Source of the DNA: Oscillospiraceae bacterium
GTDB taxonomy: Bacteria > Bacillota_A > Clostridia > Oscillospirales > Oscillospiraceae
Assembly: GCA_031265965.1 (NCBI GenBank)
Contig: JAISBX010000102.1
Location: 1 to 9,290 of the forward strand
Length of the DNA stretch: 9,290 nucleotides
Reading direction: 5' to 3'
Positions 1-6,885 of the stretch are shown one piece after another. The notes under the pieces were generated by a model that had not been told where the DNA came from, searched no databases, and worked only from the letters and a program-made list of their open reading frames with translations. Made by a program: the position numbers and the translations under genes. Each line of letters starts with the position of its first letter. The first letter of the stretch is position 1.

Positions 1-870
1 GAGATGTTTATAAAGGTGGCTGAGCTCTTGAATTTTTCAGCCGCCGCTAAATCTATGTACATCACCCAACCCGCCCTCTCAAAATCGATCGGCAGGCTGG
101 AGGAAAACCTTGGGTCGAAGCTGTTCCGCAGGAGCAGTCACGGCGTACGGCTGACCGACTCCGGCAAGTACCTGTACGCGGAGCTCTCCCCGCCGATACG
201 GAAAATACACAAGGTCATAAGCGATATGCAGAACATAGGCGGCGCGATCCGCAGACGGCTCGTGATAGGCTGTCACAACGCCTTTTACGAAAGCGGAATG
301 TTCACAAAACTCAAGGATATGATCCGCGAGTACGAGGCGGAGAACAGCGACGTGACGCTGCTCATTGAGCTCGCGGAGTACCCGCAGCTCAACGAAATGC
401 TGATTTCAGGAGAGGTGGACGTCATCATCTCGATCTCCAATTTTGTCACCTCCGCCGCCTCTGTCTCCACGAAATTTGTCGGGAGAGCGGAGTATTTTCT
501 GGTAATGTCGGCGGATCACCCGCTAGCGGCGTCGGACGAGATCGACTTCCTGCAATTGAAAGACGAGGTGTTTTATTTCATCGCCACCGACGACAAAAAC
601 AGCGCGTCGGGCGAGATGGCGAGATTCAAGCCCCTCGGATTTATGCCCAAAAGCATGTACGGCCTCCCGAACTTCCACTCTGTCATGATGGCGATTGCGA
701 TGGGACGCGGCATGACGCTGTCCGGCTATTTTGACACGGAGAAGAGTACGTCAAGACTCAAATTTTTTCCGTTGCCGGAGACGTACAATTCACACGACAT
801 AGTCGTCGCATGGCGTACGGACGACATAAGCCCTCCGACGCGTGCGTTCTTAGATATGTTTCACGTATAG
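1..870 (+). CDS. LysR-family transcriptional regulator, 5' end missing
   Basis: A DNA-binding regulator of the LysR type that probably responds to a metabolite of the operon downstream. The frame is already open at base 1 (GAG then ATG). The ATG at 4 is unlikely to be the true start: LysR proteins normally carry about 8-10 residues before the phrase matching FIKVAELLNFSAAAK, so the real start lies upstream of the window. Counting from that Met, the winged helix-turn-helix covers about residues 5-60, with the recognition-helix signature ITQPALSKSIGRLE at 20-33 and the wing LTDSGKYLY at 50-58. The periplasmic-binding-protein-like effector domain starts near residue 84 and runs to the stop at 868-870. 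The visible 289 codons plus the missing start give a normal length of about 300 residues. It lies upstream of the operon on the same strand, rather than divergent as is common for LysR regulators. The family call is firm; the effector is not known. Confidence 0.95.
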   Translation, partial: EMFIKVAELLNFSAAAKSMYITQPALSKSIGRLEENLGSKLFRRSSHGVRLTDSGKYLYAELSPPIRKIHKVISDMQNIGGAIRRRLVIGCHNAFYESGMFTKLKDMIREYEAENSDVTLLIELAEYPQLNEMLISGEVDVIISISNFVTSAASVSTKFVGRAEYFLVMSADHPLAASDEIDFLQLKDEVFYFIATDDKNSASGEMARFKPLGFMPKSMYGLPNFHSVMMAIAMGRGMTLSGYFDTEKSTSRLKFFPLPETYNSHDIVVAWRTDDISPPTRAFLDMFHV

Positions 871-874
871 ACGC

Positions 875-912
875 GCATGTCCGCGCGCGGAGTGCCGCTT
901 GCGCGGACATGC
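875..912. promoter_or_regulatory. Perfect 12-bp inverted repeat (long hairpin) between regulator and operon
   Basis: Arms at 875-886 (GCATGTCCGCGC) and 901-912 (GCGCGGACATGC) are exact reverse complements. Inside them, GCGG at 887-890 can pair with CCGC at 895-898, leaving the loop AGTG at 891-894 and a two-base TT bulge at 899-900, so 16 pairs in all. It begins 5 bases after the regulator's stop codon. No T-run follows, so it is not a classic intrinsic terminator. It could be a partial terminator, a mRNA-stabilising or processing hairpin, or a dyad bound by a regulator. The structure is seen directly; its role is inference. Confidence 0.6.
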
Positions 913-930
913 CGGAACAATCAATATATG

Positions 931-936
931 AAAGGG
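931..936 (+). promoter_or_regulatory. Ribosome binding site that fixes the aldehyde dehydrogenase start at 946
   Basis: AAAGGG at 931-936 sits 9 bases before the ATG at 946. The longer in-frame ATG at 877 lies inside the left arm of the hairpin, directly after the regulator's stop, and has no Shine-Dalgarno sequence. The in-frame ATG at 928 is also poorly placed. The start at 946 also matches where homology to the aldehyde dehydrogenase family begins. Confidence 0.65.
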
Positions 937-945
937 CGGGCGAAA

Positions 946-2280
946 ATGAGCGGATACGGTGTTTTTGAAGATATCAACGAGGCTATAGACGCGGCGTACG
1001 AGGCGCAGCAGATCCTGATACGTAAGTTTACAACACAGGACAGGGACGCTTTCATCGCGAAAATCAAGGAGAAATTTCTGGCGATCATCGACGAGGAGAC
1101 CATCAAGGAATTCGATGAGACGGGCTACGGCAGGTTGGACCAAAAGCTCAAAAAGAACCGCGAGTCGATCGCCACAAACCCGGACACATCCTCGCTTACG
1201 ACAAGGGTGTTCTCCTCAAGCGACGGGATCACCGTCGAATACTGCGCACCCTACGGGCTGGTGGGCGCGCTCACTCCGGTCACGAACGGCATAGCGACGG
1301 TCGCCAATAACGCGATGACGATGATAGCCGCCGGCAATTCCATAGTGTTCAACTGCCATCCGGCCGCAAAGCTCGCGGGAGCGATGGCCGTCAGCCTTGT
1401 AAACGAGTCCGTGATAGAGCTGGGCGGGCCGCCCAATCTGGCGACGATGGTGCGCGAGCCCGACACAAAGACTCTCGACGTCATAATGAAGTCGCCCAAG
1501 GTGAGACTGCTCATAGGCACGGGAAGCGAGGTAATGGTAAAGCTTCTCATGTTGTCAAACAAGAAGGTGATAGCCGCCGGCCCCGGCAACCCGCCGACGA
1601 TCATCGACGAGACGGCGGACATAGAGCGCGCCGCCGCGATGCTGTATGAGAACGTGCCCTTTGAGAACAACATGCTCTGCGTGCTCGAAAAAGAGGCGTT
1701 TGTCGTAGAGGACGTGTTCGACAGCTTCGTCAAGGAGATGGTGCGCCTCGGGTCGCGCCTGCTCACGGCGGAGGAGGTCGAAAAGCTCGTGCCCGCATCT
1801 CTCGTTCAAAACGGCGAGGGCGGCTGGGGCGCCAACAAGGCGATGGTCGGCAAGGACGCGAACGTCGTGCTGAAAAACGCCGGCATAGAGCCGAGCCCCG
1901 GAGACCTTCGGCTGGCGATATGTATAGTAGACCACAAGCACCCGTTCGTGGAAGCGGAGCAGATGATGCCCATATTCCCGATAGTGAAGTGCAAGGACGT
2001 CTGGCAGGCGATGGACTGGGCGGTCGAGGCCGAGCACGGGTTCCGGCATACGGCGGCGATCTGGACCCGTGATTTCGCCCGCGCGACGGAATTCGGCAGA
2101 CGTATCGACTGCACGGCGCTGGCGCACAACGGGCCGACGGTCGCGACGGCCGGCGTAGGCGGCTCCGGCGACGGCTCCGCGACGATAGCCACGTCCACCG
2201 GCGAGGGCTTTACGAATCCCGCAAGCTTCACGAGGATACGCAGATTCACAATGGCCAACGGCGGCGGCTACATAATATAA
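946..2280 (+). CDS. CoA-acylating aldehyde dehydrogenase (PduP/EutE-like), without targeting extension
   Basis: Predicted to oxidise an aldehyde to its acyl-CoA using NAD+ and free CoA, or the reverse. From the start at 946 the protein has 444 residues. The catalytic cysteine is Cys245 in the motif PFENNMLCVLEKE (238-250), equivalent to the DNNLPCIAEKE-type motif of EutE and PduP. Other family blocks are AAGNSIVFNCHPAAK (128-142), the glycine turn LIGTGSEVM (189-197), AAGPGNPPTIIDETAD (210-225) and SATIATSTGEGFTNP (411-425). Homology to PduP begins at GVFEDINEAIDAA (5-17). PduP has an amphipathic microcompartment-targeting helix and linker before this point, and here there is nothing. The 23 extra residues available from the ATG at 877 do not resemble such a helix. 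It is first in the operon, 13 bases ahead of the phosphotransacylase, which suggests it feeds acyl-CoA to that enzyme. The family is firm; chain-length preference cannot be read. Confidence 0.9.
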   Translation: MSGYGVFEDINEAIDAAYEAQQILIRKFTTQDRDAFIAKIKEKFLAIIDEETIKEFDETGYGRLDQKLKKNRESIATNPDTSSLTTRVFSSSDGITVEYCAPYGLVGALTPVTNGIATVANNAMTMIAAGNSIVFNCHPAAKLAGAMAVSLVNESVIELGGPPNLATMVREPDTKTLDVIMKSPKVRLLIGTGSEVMVKLLMLSNKKVIAAGPGNPPTIIDETADIERAAAMLYENVPFENNMLCVLEKEAFVVEDVFDSFVKEMVRLGSRLLTAEEVEKLVPASLVQNGEGGWGANKAMVGKDANVVLKNAGIEPSPGDLRLAICIVDHKHPFVEAEQMMPIFPIVKCKDVWQAMDWAVEAEHGFRHTAAIWTRDFARATEFGRRIDCTALAHNGPTVATAGVGGSGDGSATIATSTGEGFTNPASFTRIRRFTMANGGGYII

Positions 2281-2293
2281 GCCATATACAACC

Positions 2294-3199
2294 ATGATAC
2301 TGGAACATTTGACCGAGCTCGACGCAATGGCGCTCGAAATAGCGCCGTCGCGCCGCGCCGTCGTTGTGGCATCGCATGAGGAACACGTCCTCAGGGCTGT
2401 CTCGCTTTCAAAAGGCAAGGGCGTCGTGTCGCCTGTTTTGATCGGGGAGCGACAAAAAACGGAGGAAATTCTGCGCGCGCTCGGCGAGGCGCCCGGCGAC
2501 TATGAGATAATACCGTGCGACGGCATGGCGGAATGTGTGGAGATGGCCGTCGGACTCGTCAAGAGGCGCGAGGCAGATTTTATCATCAAGGGCATCATAG
2601 AGACAGCGGATCTCATGAGGCCGCTTCTCAACAGGGAAAAGGGCATTGTAAAGCCGGGGGCGTGTGTCTCGTCCATCGCCCTCATAGAGTCGGCGAAGTA
2701 CCACAAGCTCTTTGCCATGACGGACATGGGCATAAATACGTTCCCGGATCTGGAGAGGAAAAAGCAGATAATAAATAACGCCGTATGGTTTATGCGCAGG
2801 ATGGGCGCCGTGGAACCAAAGGTCGCGGTACTGTCCTCGGTAGAGCGCGTCAACCCAAAGCAGGAGGACACGGTCGAGGCGGACGCGCTGAAAGCGCTCA
2901 ACAGGAGCGGCGCCATACCGGATTGCGTCGTAGAGGGCCCAATCTCGCTCGATCTGGCCGTGAAAAAGGAGGCGGCGGAGGTCAAGCGTTACGAGAGCCC
3001 GGTCGCGGGGGACGCCGATATCCTCATGGTCCCGAATATTTTAGCCGGCAATCTGCTCATAAAGGGCATGGGAATATTCGGTGACATATCCACAGCCGAC
3101 GCGGTATTGGGCTTCGACGTGCCAGTCGTGTTCGGCTCGCGCGGCGGGCCTGTCGAGGCGAAGTGCCTGTCCATATCATTGTGCGCGCTCATCGCGTGA
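2294..3199 (+). CDS. ptb: Phosphate butyryltransferase-type phosphotransacylase
   Basis: Predicted to convert acyl-CoA plus phosphate to acyl phosphate plus CoA in the cytoplasm. The protein has 301 residues, the size of single-domain phosphotransbutyrylases. Blocks of the phosphate acetyl/butyryltransferase family are visible: DFIIKGIIETADLMRPLLN (95-113), TDMGINTFPDLERKKQI (143-159), KVAVLSSVERVNPK (176-189), EGPISLDLAVKKEAA (214-228), PVAGDADILMVPNILAGN (236-253) and SRGGPVEAKCLSISL (282-296). The butyrate kinase next door supports a Ptb role over a Pta role. No clear Shine-Dalgarno sequence precedes the ATG, and the preceding stop is 13 bases upstream, so translation may depend on ribosomes arriving from the aldehyde dehydrogenase gene. 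The true acyl group could be acetyl, propionyl, butyryl, branched or substituted. A phosphate acetyltransferase-like enzyme is the main alternative. Confidence 0.86.
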   Translation: MILEHLTELDAMALEIAPSRRAVVVASHEEHVLRAVSLSKGKGVVSPVLIGERQKTEEILRALGEAPGDYEIIPCDGMAECVEMAVGLVKRREADFIIKGIIETADLMRPLLNREKGIVKPGACVSSIALIESAKYHKLFAMTDMGINTFPDLERKKQIINNAVWFMRRMGAVEPKVAVLSSVERVNPKQEDTVEADALKALNRSGAIPDCVVEGPISLDLAVKKEAAEVKRYESPVAGDADILMVPNILAGNLLIKGMGIFGDISTADAVLGFDVPVVFGSRGGPVEAKCLSISLCALIA

Positions 3200-3206
3200 C
3201 CGGCTG

Positions 3207-3246
3207 CGGGAAACGCTTGGAAATGCCGAGAAATAACGGGAAACGC
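3207..3246 (+). repeat. Short direct repeat, 10 bp at a 30-base period, between ptb and buk
   Basis: CGGGAAACGC occurs at 3207-3216 and again at 3237-3246, exactly 30 bases apart. Similarity continues imperfectly beyond each copy (TTGGAAATG against CGGAAAATG). The repeats fill most of the 69-base gap, the longest gap inside the operon, and end just before the buk ribosome binding site at 3255-3260. No strong hairpin is seen. Chance duplication is possible. Confidence 0.5.
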
Positions 3247-3268
3247 CGGAAAATGGAGGAATGACCGT

Positions 3269-4390
3269 ATGCCGCAGGATGTCAGGATACTCGTTATCAA
3301 TTTTGGTTCAACATCGACGAAAATTGCGGTTTTCAACAGAAAAGAGCCCGTTTTCAAGATCAGCTACGACCACGGCCGGGACGGGTATCCGAAAAAGTTC
3401 GCGAATCTCGCGGAGCACGAGGCGTTCGCGACGGGTTTGATCAAGAAAGTCGTCGCGGAAAACGGGCTCAGCATGGCCGATTTCGACGTGTTCGTCGCGC
3501 GCGGCGGCGGCATGGTCTACACAAAGTCAGGCGCATATCTCATAAACGACGTATTGATAAGGGATACGGACAGAATAGGCGGCGACAGGCATCCCGGCAA
3601 GCTCGGAGTGCGCATTTGCCGCGCGTTCTCAAAGGAATACGGCAAAGACGCATACACAGTAAACGGCCCGAGCGTCGACGAATACGACGACGTCGCGCGG
3701 CTGACAGGCGTGCCGGAGATATTGCGGACGAGTCACATTCACACGCTCAACCAAAAGGAGGTCGCATACCGTTACGCGGACAGCGTCGGCAAGAAGTACG
3801 ATGAGCTCAATCTCATAGTGTGCCATATCGGAGGGGGCATCTCCGTGACGGCGCACAGAAAGGGCGCGATGGTCGACTCGACGGACATCATAGAGGGCGA
3901 TGGGCCGATGAGCCCTACGCGCTCCGGGTCGCTGCCCGCCATACCGCTTATAGAGCTGTGCTACAGCGGCAAATATGAGAAAGAAGAATTGATACTTAAA
4001 ATCGTAAAAATGGGCGGCATGACGGGTCTGATAGGCACGGACGATCTGCGAGAGGTGCTGCGCAGGATCGAAAACAGCGACAGCTTTGCAAAAACAGTCT
4101 ACGAGACGATGGTATATCAGATAGTCAAGTGCGCGGGCGCGATGGCCGCCGCGCTGAACGGAGAGGTGGACGCCGTGCTGTTCACGGGCGGCATGTCCAG
4201 ATCGCCGGAGCTGACCGGCGCGCTGACAGAAAAGCTGTCGTGGATCGCGCCGGCCGCAGTCTTTCCGGGAGAGTTCGAGATGGAGGGGCTCGCCGCCGGG
4301 ATCATGCGGGTCATAGACGGCGCCGAGACGGCTCACGAGTACACCGGCATAGACGTCTGGACGGGCTTTGAGGGACGAGAGGATTTGTAG
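3269..4390 (+). CDS. buk: Butyrate kinase (ASKHA acyl kinase)
   Basis: Predicted to transfer phosphate from an acyl phosphate to ADP, giving a free carboxylic acid and ATP. This is the energy-yielding last step of the route. The 373-residue protein shows the acetate/butyrate kinase pattern: phosphate-1 loop INFGSTSTKIAVF (10-22), ARGGG (77-81), the butyrate kinase block HTLNQKEVAYRYA (158-170), phosphate-2 block CHIGGGISVTAHRKG (185-199), EGDGPMSPTRSGSLP (209-223) and the adenosine-binding LFTGGMSRS (305-313). HIGGGISV-AHRKG followed by GDGP-SP-RSG is typical of butyrate kinases rather than acetate kinases. It is slightly longer than the usual roughly 355 residues, with about 15 extra residues at the C-terminus. 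GGAGGA at 3255-3260, 8 bases before the ATG, supports this start. Close relatives include branched-chain fatty acid kinases, so butyrate need not be the product. Confidence 0.92.
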   Translation: MPQDVRILVINFGSTSTKIAVFNRKEPVFKISYDHGRDGYPKKFANLAEHEAFATGLIKKVVAENGLSMADFDVFVARGGGMVYTKSGAYLINDVLIRDTDRIGGDRHPGKLGVRICRAFSKEYGKDAYTVNGPSVDEYDDVARLTGVPEILRTSHIHTLNQKEVAYRYADSVGKKYDELNLIVCHIGGGISVTAHRKGAMVDSTDIIEGDGPMSPTRSGSLPAIPLIELCYSGKYEKEELILKIVKMGGMTGLIGTDDLREVLRRIENSDSFAKTVYETMVYQIVKCAGAMAAALNGEVDAVLFTGGMSRSPELTGALTEKLSWIAPAAVFPGEFEMEGLAAGIMRVIDGAETAHEYTGIDVWTGFEGREDL

Positions 4391-4405
4391 AGGGGGGCTA
4401 TTGTA

Positions 4406-6853
4406 ATGTATCAATTCAAACCGGCTTCGGAGCGGATACTGAATTTCAGGGACCGTATCCGGGACAGAGTGATCCGCGGGGACGCGGAACGGACGATGAT
4501 CCAGGCAAAGGCGCACGAGAAGTACAGGAATATCGTGCCTATAATCAAGCGCGCCCTCACCACGCGGGACGTATGCGAGAATATGACGATATACATCGAC
4601 GACGACGAGATGTTTGTCGGAAGCAAATCCAAGTATTTTTGCGGTTCCACGGCGTTCGGCTGGGTGCTCGACAGGGGCGCGGACGGGCTTCCGGTCATTG
4701 AGAAGGAGTGGGAGCTGCACGACGACGGGCTCTGGCACAATCCGGAGGGCGAGGAGCTCAGGCTGATGATAGCCCAAGAGGACATTGACGCGCTGCGCTC
4801 CGTGGCGCACACGGTAGGGGAGGCGAACCCGAACAGGATATCCTCGGCGTGGGCGCCCGACGGAGCGTACGACTTTTTCGCGCTCGAGGCGTCGGACTAC
4901 GACGTTCATGGGCAGAATATCATGTGGATCCCGTGCGGGCACCTGACGCCCGGCTACGCGAAGATAATCAATAAGGGCTACGGCGCCATACGCGCCCAAG
5001 CGCAGTCGTGGATGGACGCGCACGAGGGGAACGTCATGGGCGACGATATGCGCAAGTATATGTTCTACAAGTCCGCGACCATAGCCTGCGACGGCGCCAC
5101 GGCGCTCATACGCCGCCACGCGGAGGCGTGCCTCGAAAAGGCGAAGTCGTGCGGGAGCGCCGTACGGAAAGCCGAGCTTGAGGGAATGGCCGACGGTCTC
5201 ATGTGGATATCCGAGAAGCCCGCGCGCACGTTCTGGGAGGCGTGCCAGGCGGCGCTGATGTATCAGCTCTTGCTCGGACTGGACGCGGGGTATCCGGCGA
5301 TAGCATTCGGGCGTTTTGACCAGTACACGTGGCCGTTCCTCAAGCGCGAGCTTGAGAGCGGAACGCTCACGGAGGACGCGGCGCAAGAGCTCGTCGACGC
5401 CTTCTTCCTCAAATCCAACACGTTCTACGAGGTGGGGCTCGGCAAGGTGGCAAAGGTGACCGGCATCGGCAACACGTACCAGCACACGACGCTCGGCGGC
5501 GTACTGCCGCAGACGGGCGCGGACGCGAGCAACCCGCTCACGTTTATGGTGCTGGAGACCGTCGGGCGGCTGAAGCTGCACGACCCGACAATATCGTTGC
5601 GCGTACACAAGGACACGCCGGACTCGGTGTGGGACTGCGCGCTGGCGACCTCGAAGCTCGTAGGCGGGCTGCCGCTGTTCCAGAATGACGACGTGATCAT
5701 ACCCGGCCTTATGAAAGAGCTCGGGTTTTCGATCGAGGACGCGCGCGACTACGCGATCATCGGCTGCCAGGAGGTCGTGGGCTCCGGCAACGACTATCCC
5801 GCGCCGAACGGCACGCACGCGCACGCGTCCGTACACCACGCGGTCATATTCGACATGGCGATAAACAACGGCGTCAACCCGAAAAACGGCAAGCAGGCGA
5901 AGCTGCAAACGGGGTATTTATACGAGATGAACTCCGTGGAAGAGGTCCGCGCGGCATACAAGAAGATGGCGGACCATATTTTGAAGTGGTATGTGACCAT
6001 CAACAACTACGCCGAGTACCTGTCCGCGTATAATTTCCCGCACGCTATGCTGTCCATCTCGATGGAGGGCTGCATGGAGCAGGGGAGAGACGCGGCGGAG
6101 GGTGGCTGCAAGTACAACTCCTACGGCGGTACGGCGACGGGTCTTGCCACTATAGCCGATTGTATCACCACCATCAAGTACATGTGCTTTGACAAAAAGC
6201 TGTGCACGACGCGCGAGCTGTACGACGCGTTTATGGCAAACTGGGAGGGCCACGAGCCGCTGCGCCAGCGCATACTGACGGAGGTGCCGCACTACGGCAA
6301 CGCCGACCCGTACGCCGACGAGGAGATGACGTTCTGCGTAGACAACTACTACAGGATGTGCAAGGAGTGCTCCAGTCCGCGCTGCGAGGTGTACAAGGCG
6401 GGGATGTACGGAGCGGCGGATCACGTCGTGCAGGGCTGGAACGCGTGGGCGACGCCGGACGGGCGCCGGACGGGCGAGCCCATAGCCGACGCGATGAGCC
6501 CCGCGCAGAGCCGCGACAAAAACGGGCCCACGGCGGTGTTCGCGTCCTCGTGCTGCTTCGACCACACGCGGTTTATGGACGGCGTGGCGCTGAACCTGCG
6601 TATGCACCCGTCGGTACTCAGCCGCGACGACGGCATCGCGAAGCTGCGCGATATGACGAAGGCCTATTTTGCCAACGGCGGGCTCGAGTGCCAGTACAAC
6701 GTCGTGGACACCGCGACGCTGCGCTCCGCCAAGGAGTCGCCGGGCGAGTACAGGGATCTCGTCGTGCGCATCGCGGGCTACTCCGCCTACTTCGTGGAGC
6801 TCGACAAGGATATGCAAAACGACATAATATCCAGAAATGAAAACGTAATATAG
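4406..6853 (+). CDS. Glycyl radical enzyme 1, dehydratase/lyase type, subfamily unknown
   Basis: A complete 815-residue protein of the pyruvate formate-lyase superfamily. An activating enzyme places a radical on the C-terminal glycine, which passes it to an active-site cysteine that attacks the substrate. The radical glycine is Gly791 (6776-6778) in VRIAGYSAYF, and the thiyl cysteine is Cys454 (5765-5767) in IIGCQEVVGSGNDY. Glu456 gives the Cys-x-Glu pattern found in glycerol/propanediol dehydratase, choline lyase, hydroxyproline dehydratase and arylacetate decarboxylases. It lacks the adjacent Cys-Cys pair of pyruvate formate-lyase. Gln and Val replace the Val and Pro of the common GCVEP motif. 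Other blocks are DDDEMFVGSKSKY (65-77), VPHYGNADPY (from 627) and ATPDGRRTGEP. C652, C655 and C660 form a CxxCx4C pattern. AGGGGGG at 4391-4397 lies 8 bases before the ATG, and buk ends 15 bases upstream. Its place in the operon suggests it makes the aldehyde. The superfamily is certain; the substrate is not. Confidence 0.93.
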   Translation: MYQFKPASERILNFRDRIRDRVIRGDAERTMIQAKAHEKYRNIVPIIKRALTTRDVCENMTIYIDDDEMFVGSKSKYFCGSTAFGWVLDRGADGLPVIEKEWELHDDGLWHNPEGEELRLMIAQEDIDALRSVAHTVGEANPNRISSAWAPDGAYDFFALEASDYDVHGQNIMWIPCGHLTPGYAKIINKGYGAIRAQAQSWMDAHEGNVMGDDMRKYMFYKSATIACDGATALIRRHAEACLEKAKSCGSAVRKAELEGMADGLMWISEKPARTFWEACQAALMYQLLLGLDAGYPAIAFGRFDQYTWPFLKRELESGTLTEDAAQELVDAFFLKSNTFYEVGLGKVAKVTGIGNTYQHTTLGGVLPQTGADASNPLTFMVLETVGRLKLHDPTISLRVHKDTPDSVWDCALATSKLVGGLPLFQNDDVIIPGLMKELGFSIEDARDYAIIGCQEVVGSGNDYPAPNGTHAHASVHHAVIFDMAINNGVNPKNGKQAKLQTGYLYEMNSVEEVRAAYKKMADHILKWYVTINNYAEYLSAYNFPHAMLSISMEGCMEQGRDAAEGGCKYNSYGGTATGLATIADCITTIKYMCFDKKLCTTRELYDAFMANWEGHEPLRQRILTEVPHYGNADPYADEEMTFCVDNYYRMCKECSSPRCEVYKAGMYGAADHVVQGWNAWATPDGRRTGEPIADAMSPAQSRDKNGPTAVFASSCCFDHTRFMDGVALNLRMHPSVLSRDDGIAKLRDMTKAYFANGGLECQYNVVDTATLRSAKESPGEYRDLVVRIAGYSAYFVELDKDMQNDIISRNENVI
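6287..6312 (+). repeat. 26-base exact match shared by the two GRE genes (copy 1)
   Basis: This stretch encodes PHYGNADP and is identical at DNA level to 8797-8822 in the second GRE gene. A second exact match of 21 bases, around the TPDGRR motif, links 6448-6468 with 8955-8975. Both fall in the most conserved protein blocks, so they reflect shared ancestry plus strong codon preference, or local gene conversion. They are not a mobile repeat. Confidence 0.6.
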
Positions 6854-6885
6854 GCGCGGCGGTAGAGGAGAAAGGACGTCTTTAC

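Noticed and set aside
875..912. Calling the hairpin a rho-independent terminator
   Set aside because: The stem is strong, but no T-tract follows the right arm on the plus strand (CGGAACAATCAATATATG), and none is seen beyond the left arm on the minus strand.
899..930. Possible promoter with -35 TTGCGC (899-904) and -10 TATATG (925-930)
   Set aside because: Matches are weak, the spacing is about 20 bases, and the start point would fall almost on the ribosome binding site at 931-936, leaving almost no leader.
1555..2418. A 287-codon minus-strand open frame opposite the aldehyde dehydrogenase and the start of ptb
   Set aside because: Low-information composition and no family resemblance. The plus-strand genes explain this DNA fully.
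3629..5908. A 759-codon open frame on the minus strand across the buk/GRE1 boundary
   Set aside because: Its product is dominated by Arg, Val, His and Leu with no recognisable domain, and it lies antisense to two clear enzymes. Long antisense frames arise easily in GC-rich coding DNA with this codon use.
6202..6840. A 212-codon plus-strand open frame inside the first GRE gene
   Set aside because: It is in a different frame from the GRE, which continues to its radical-glycine motif here. The product is Arg/Ala/Gly-rich with no domain.
4406..6853. Annotation of the first GRE as pyruvate formate-lyase
   Set aside because: Pyruvate formate-lyase uses two adjacent cysteines. Here there is a single Cys454 followed by Gln-Glu, the pattern of dehydratase and lyase GREs.
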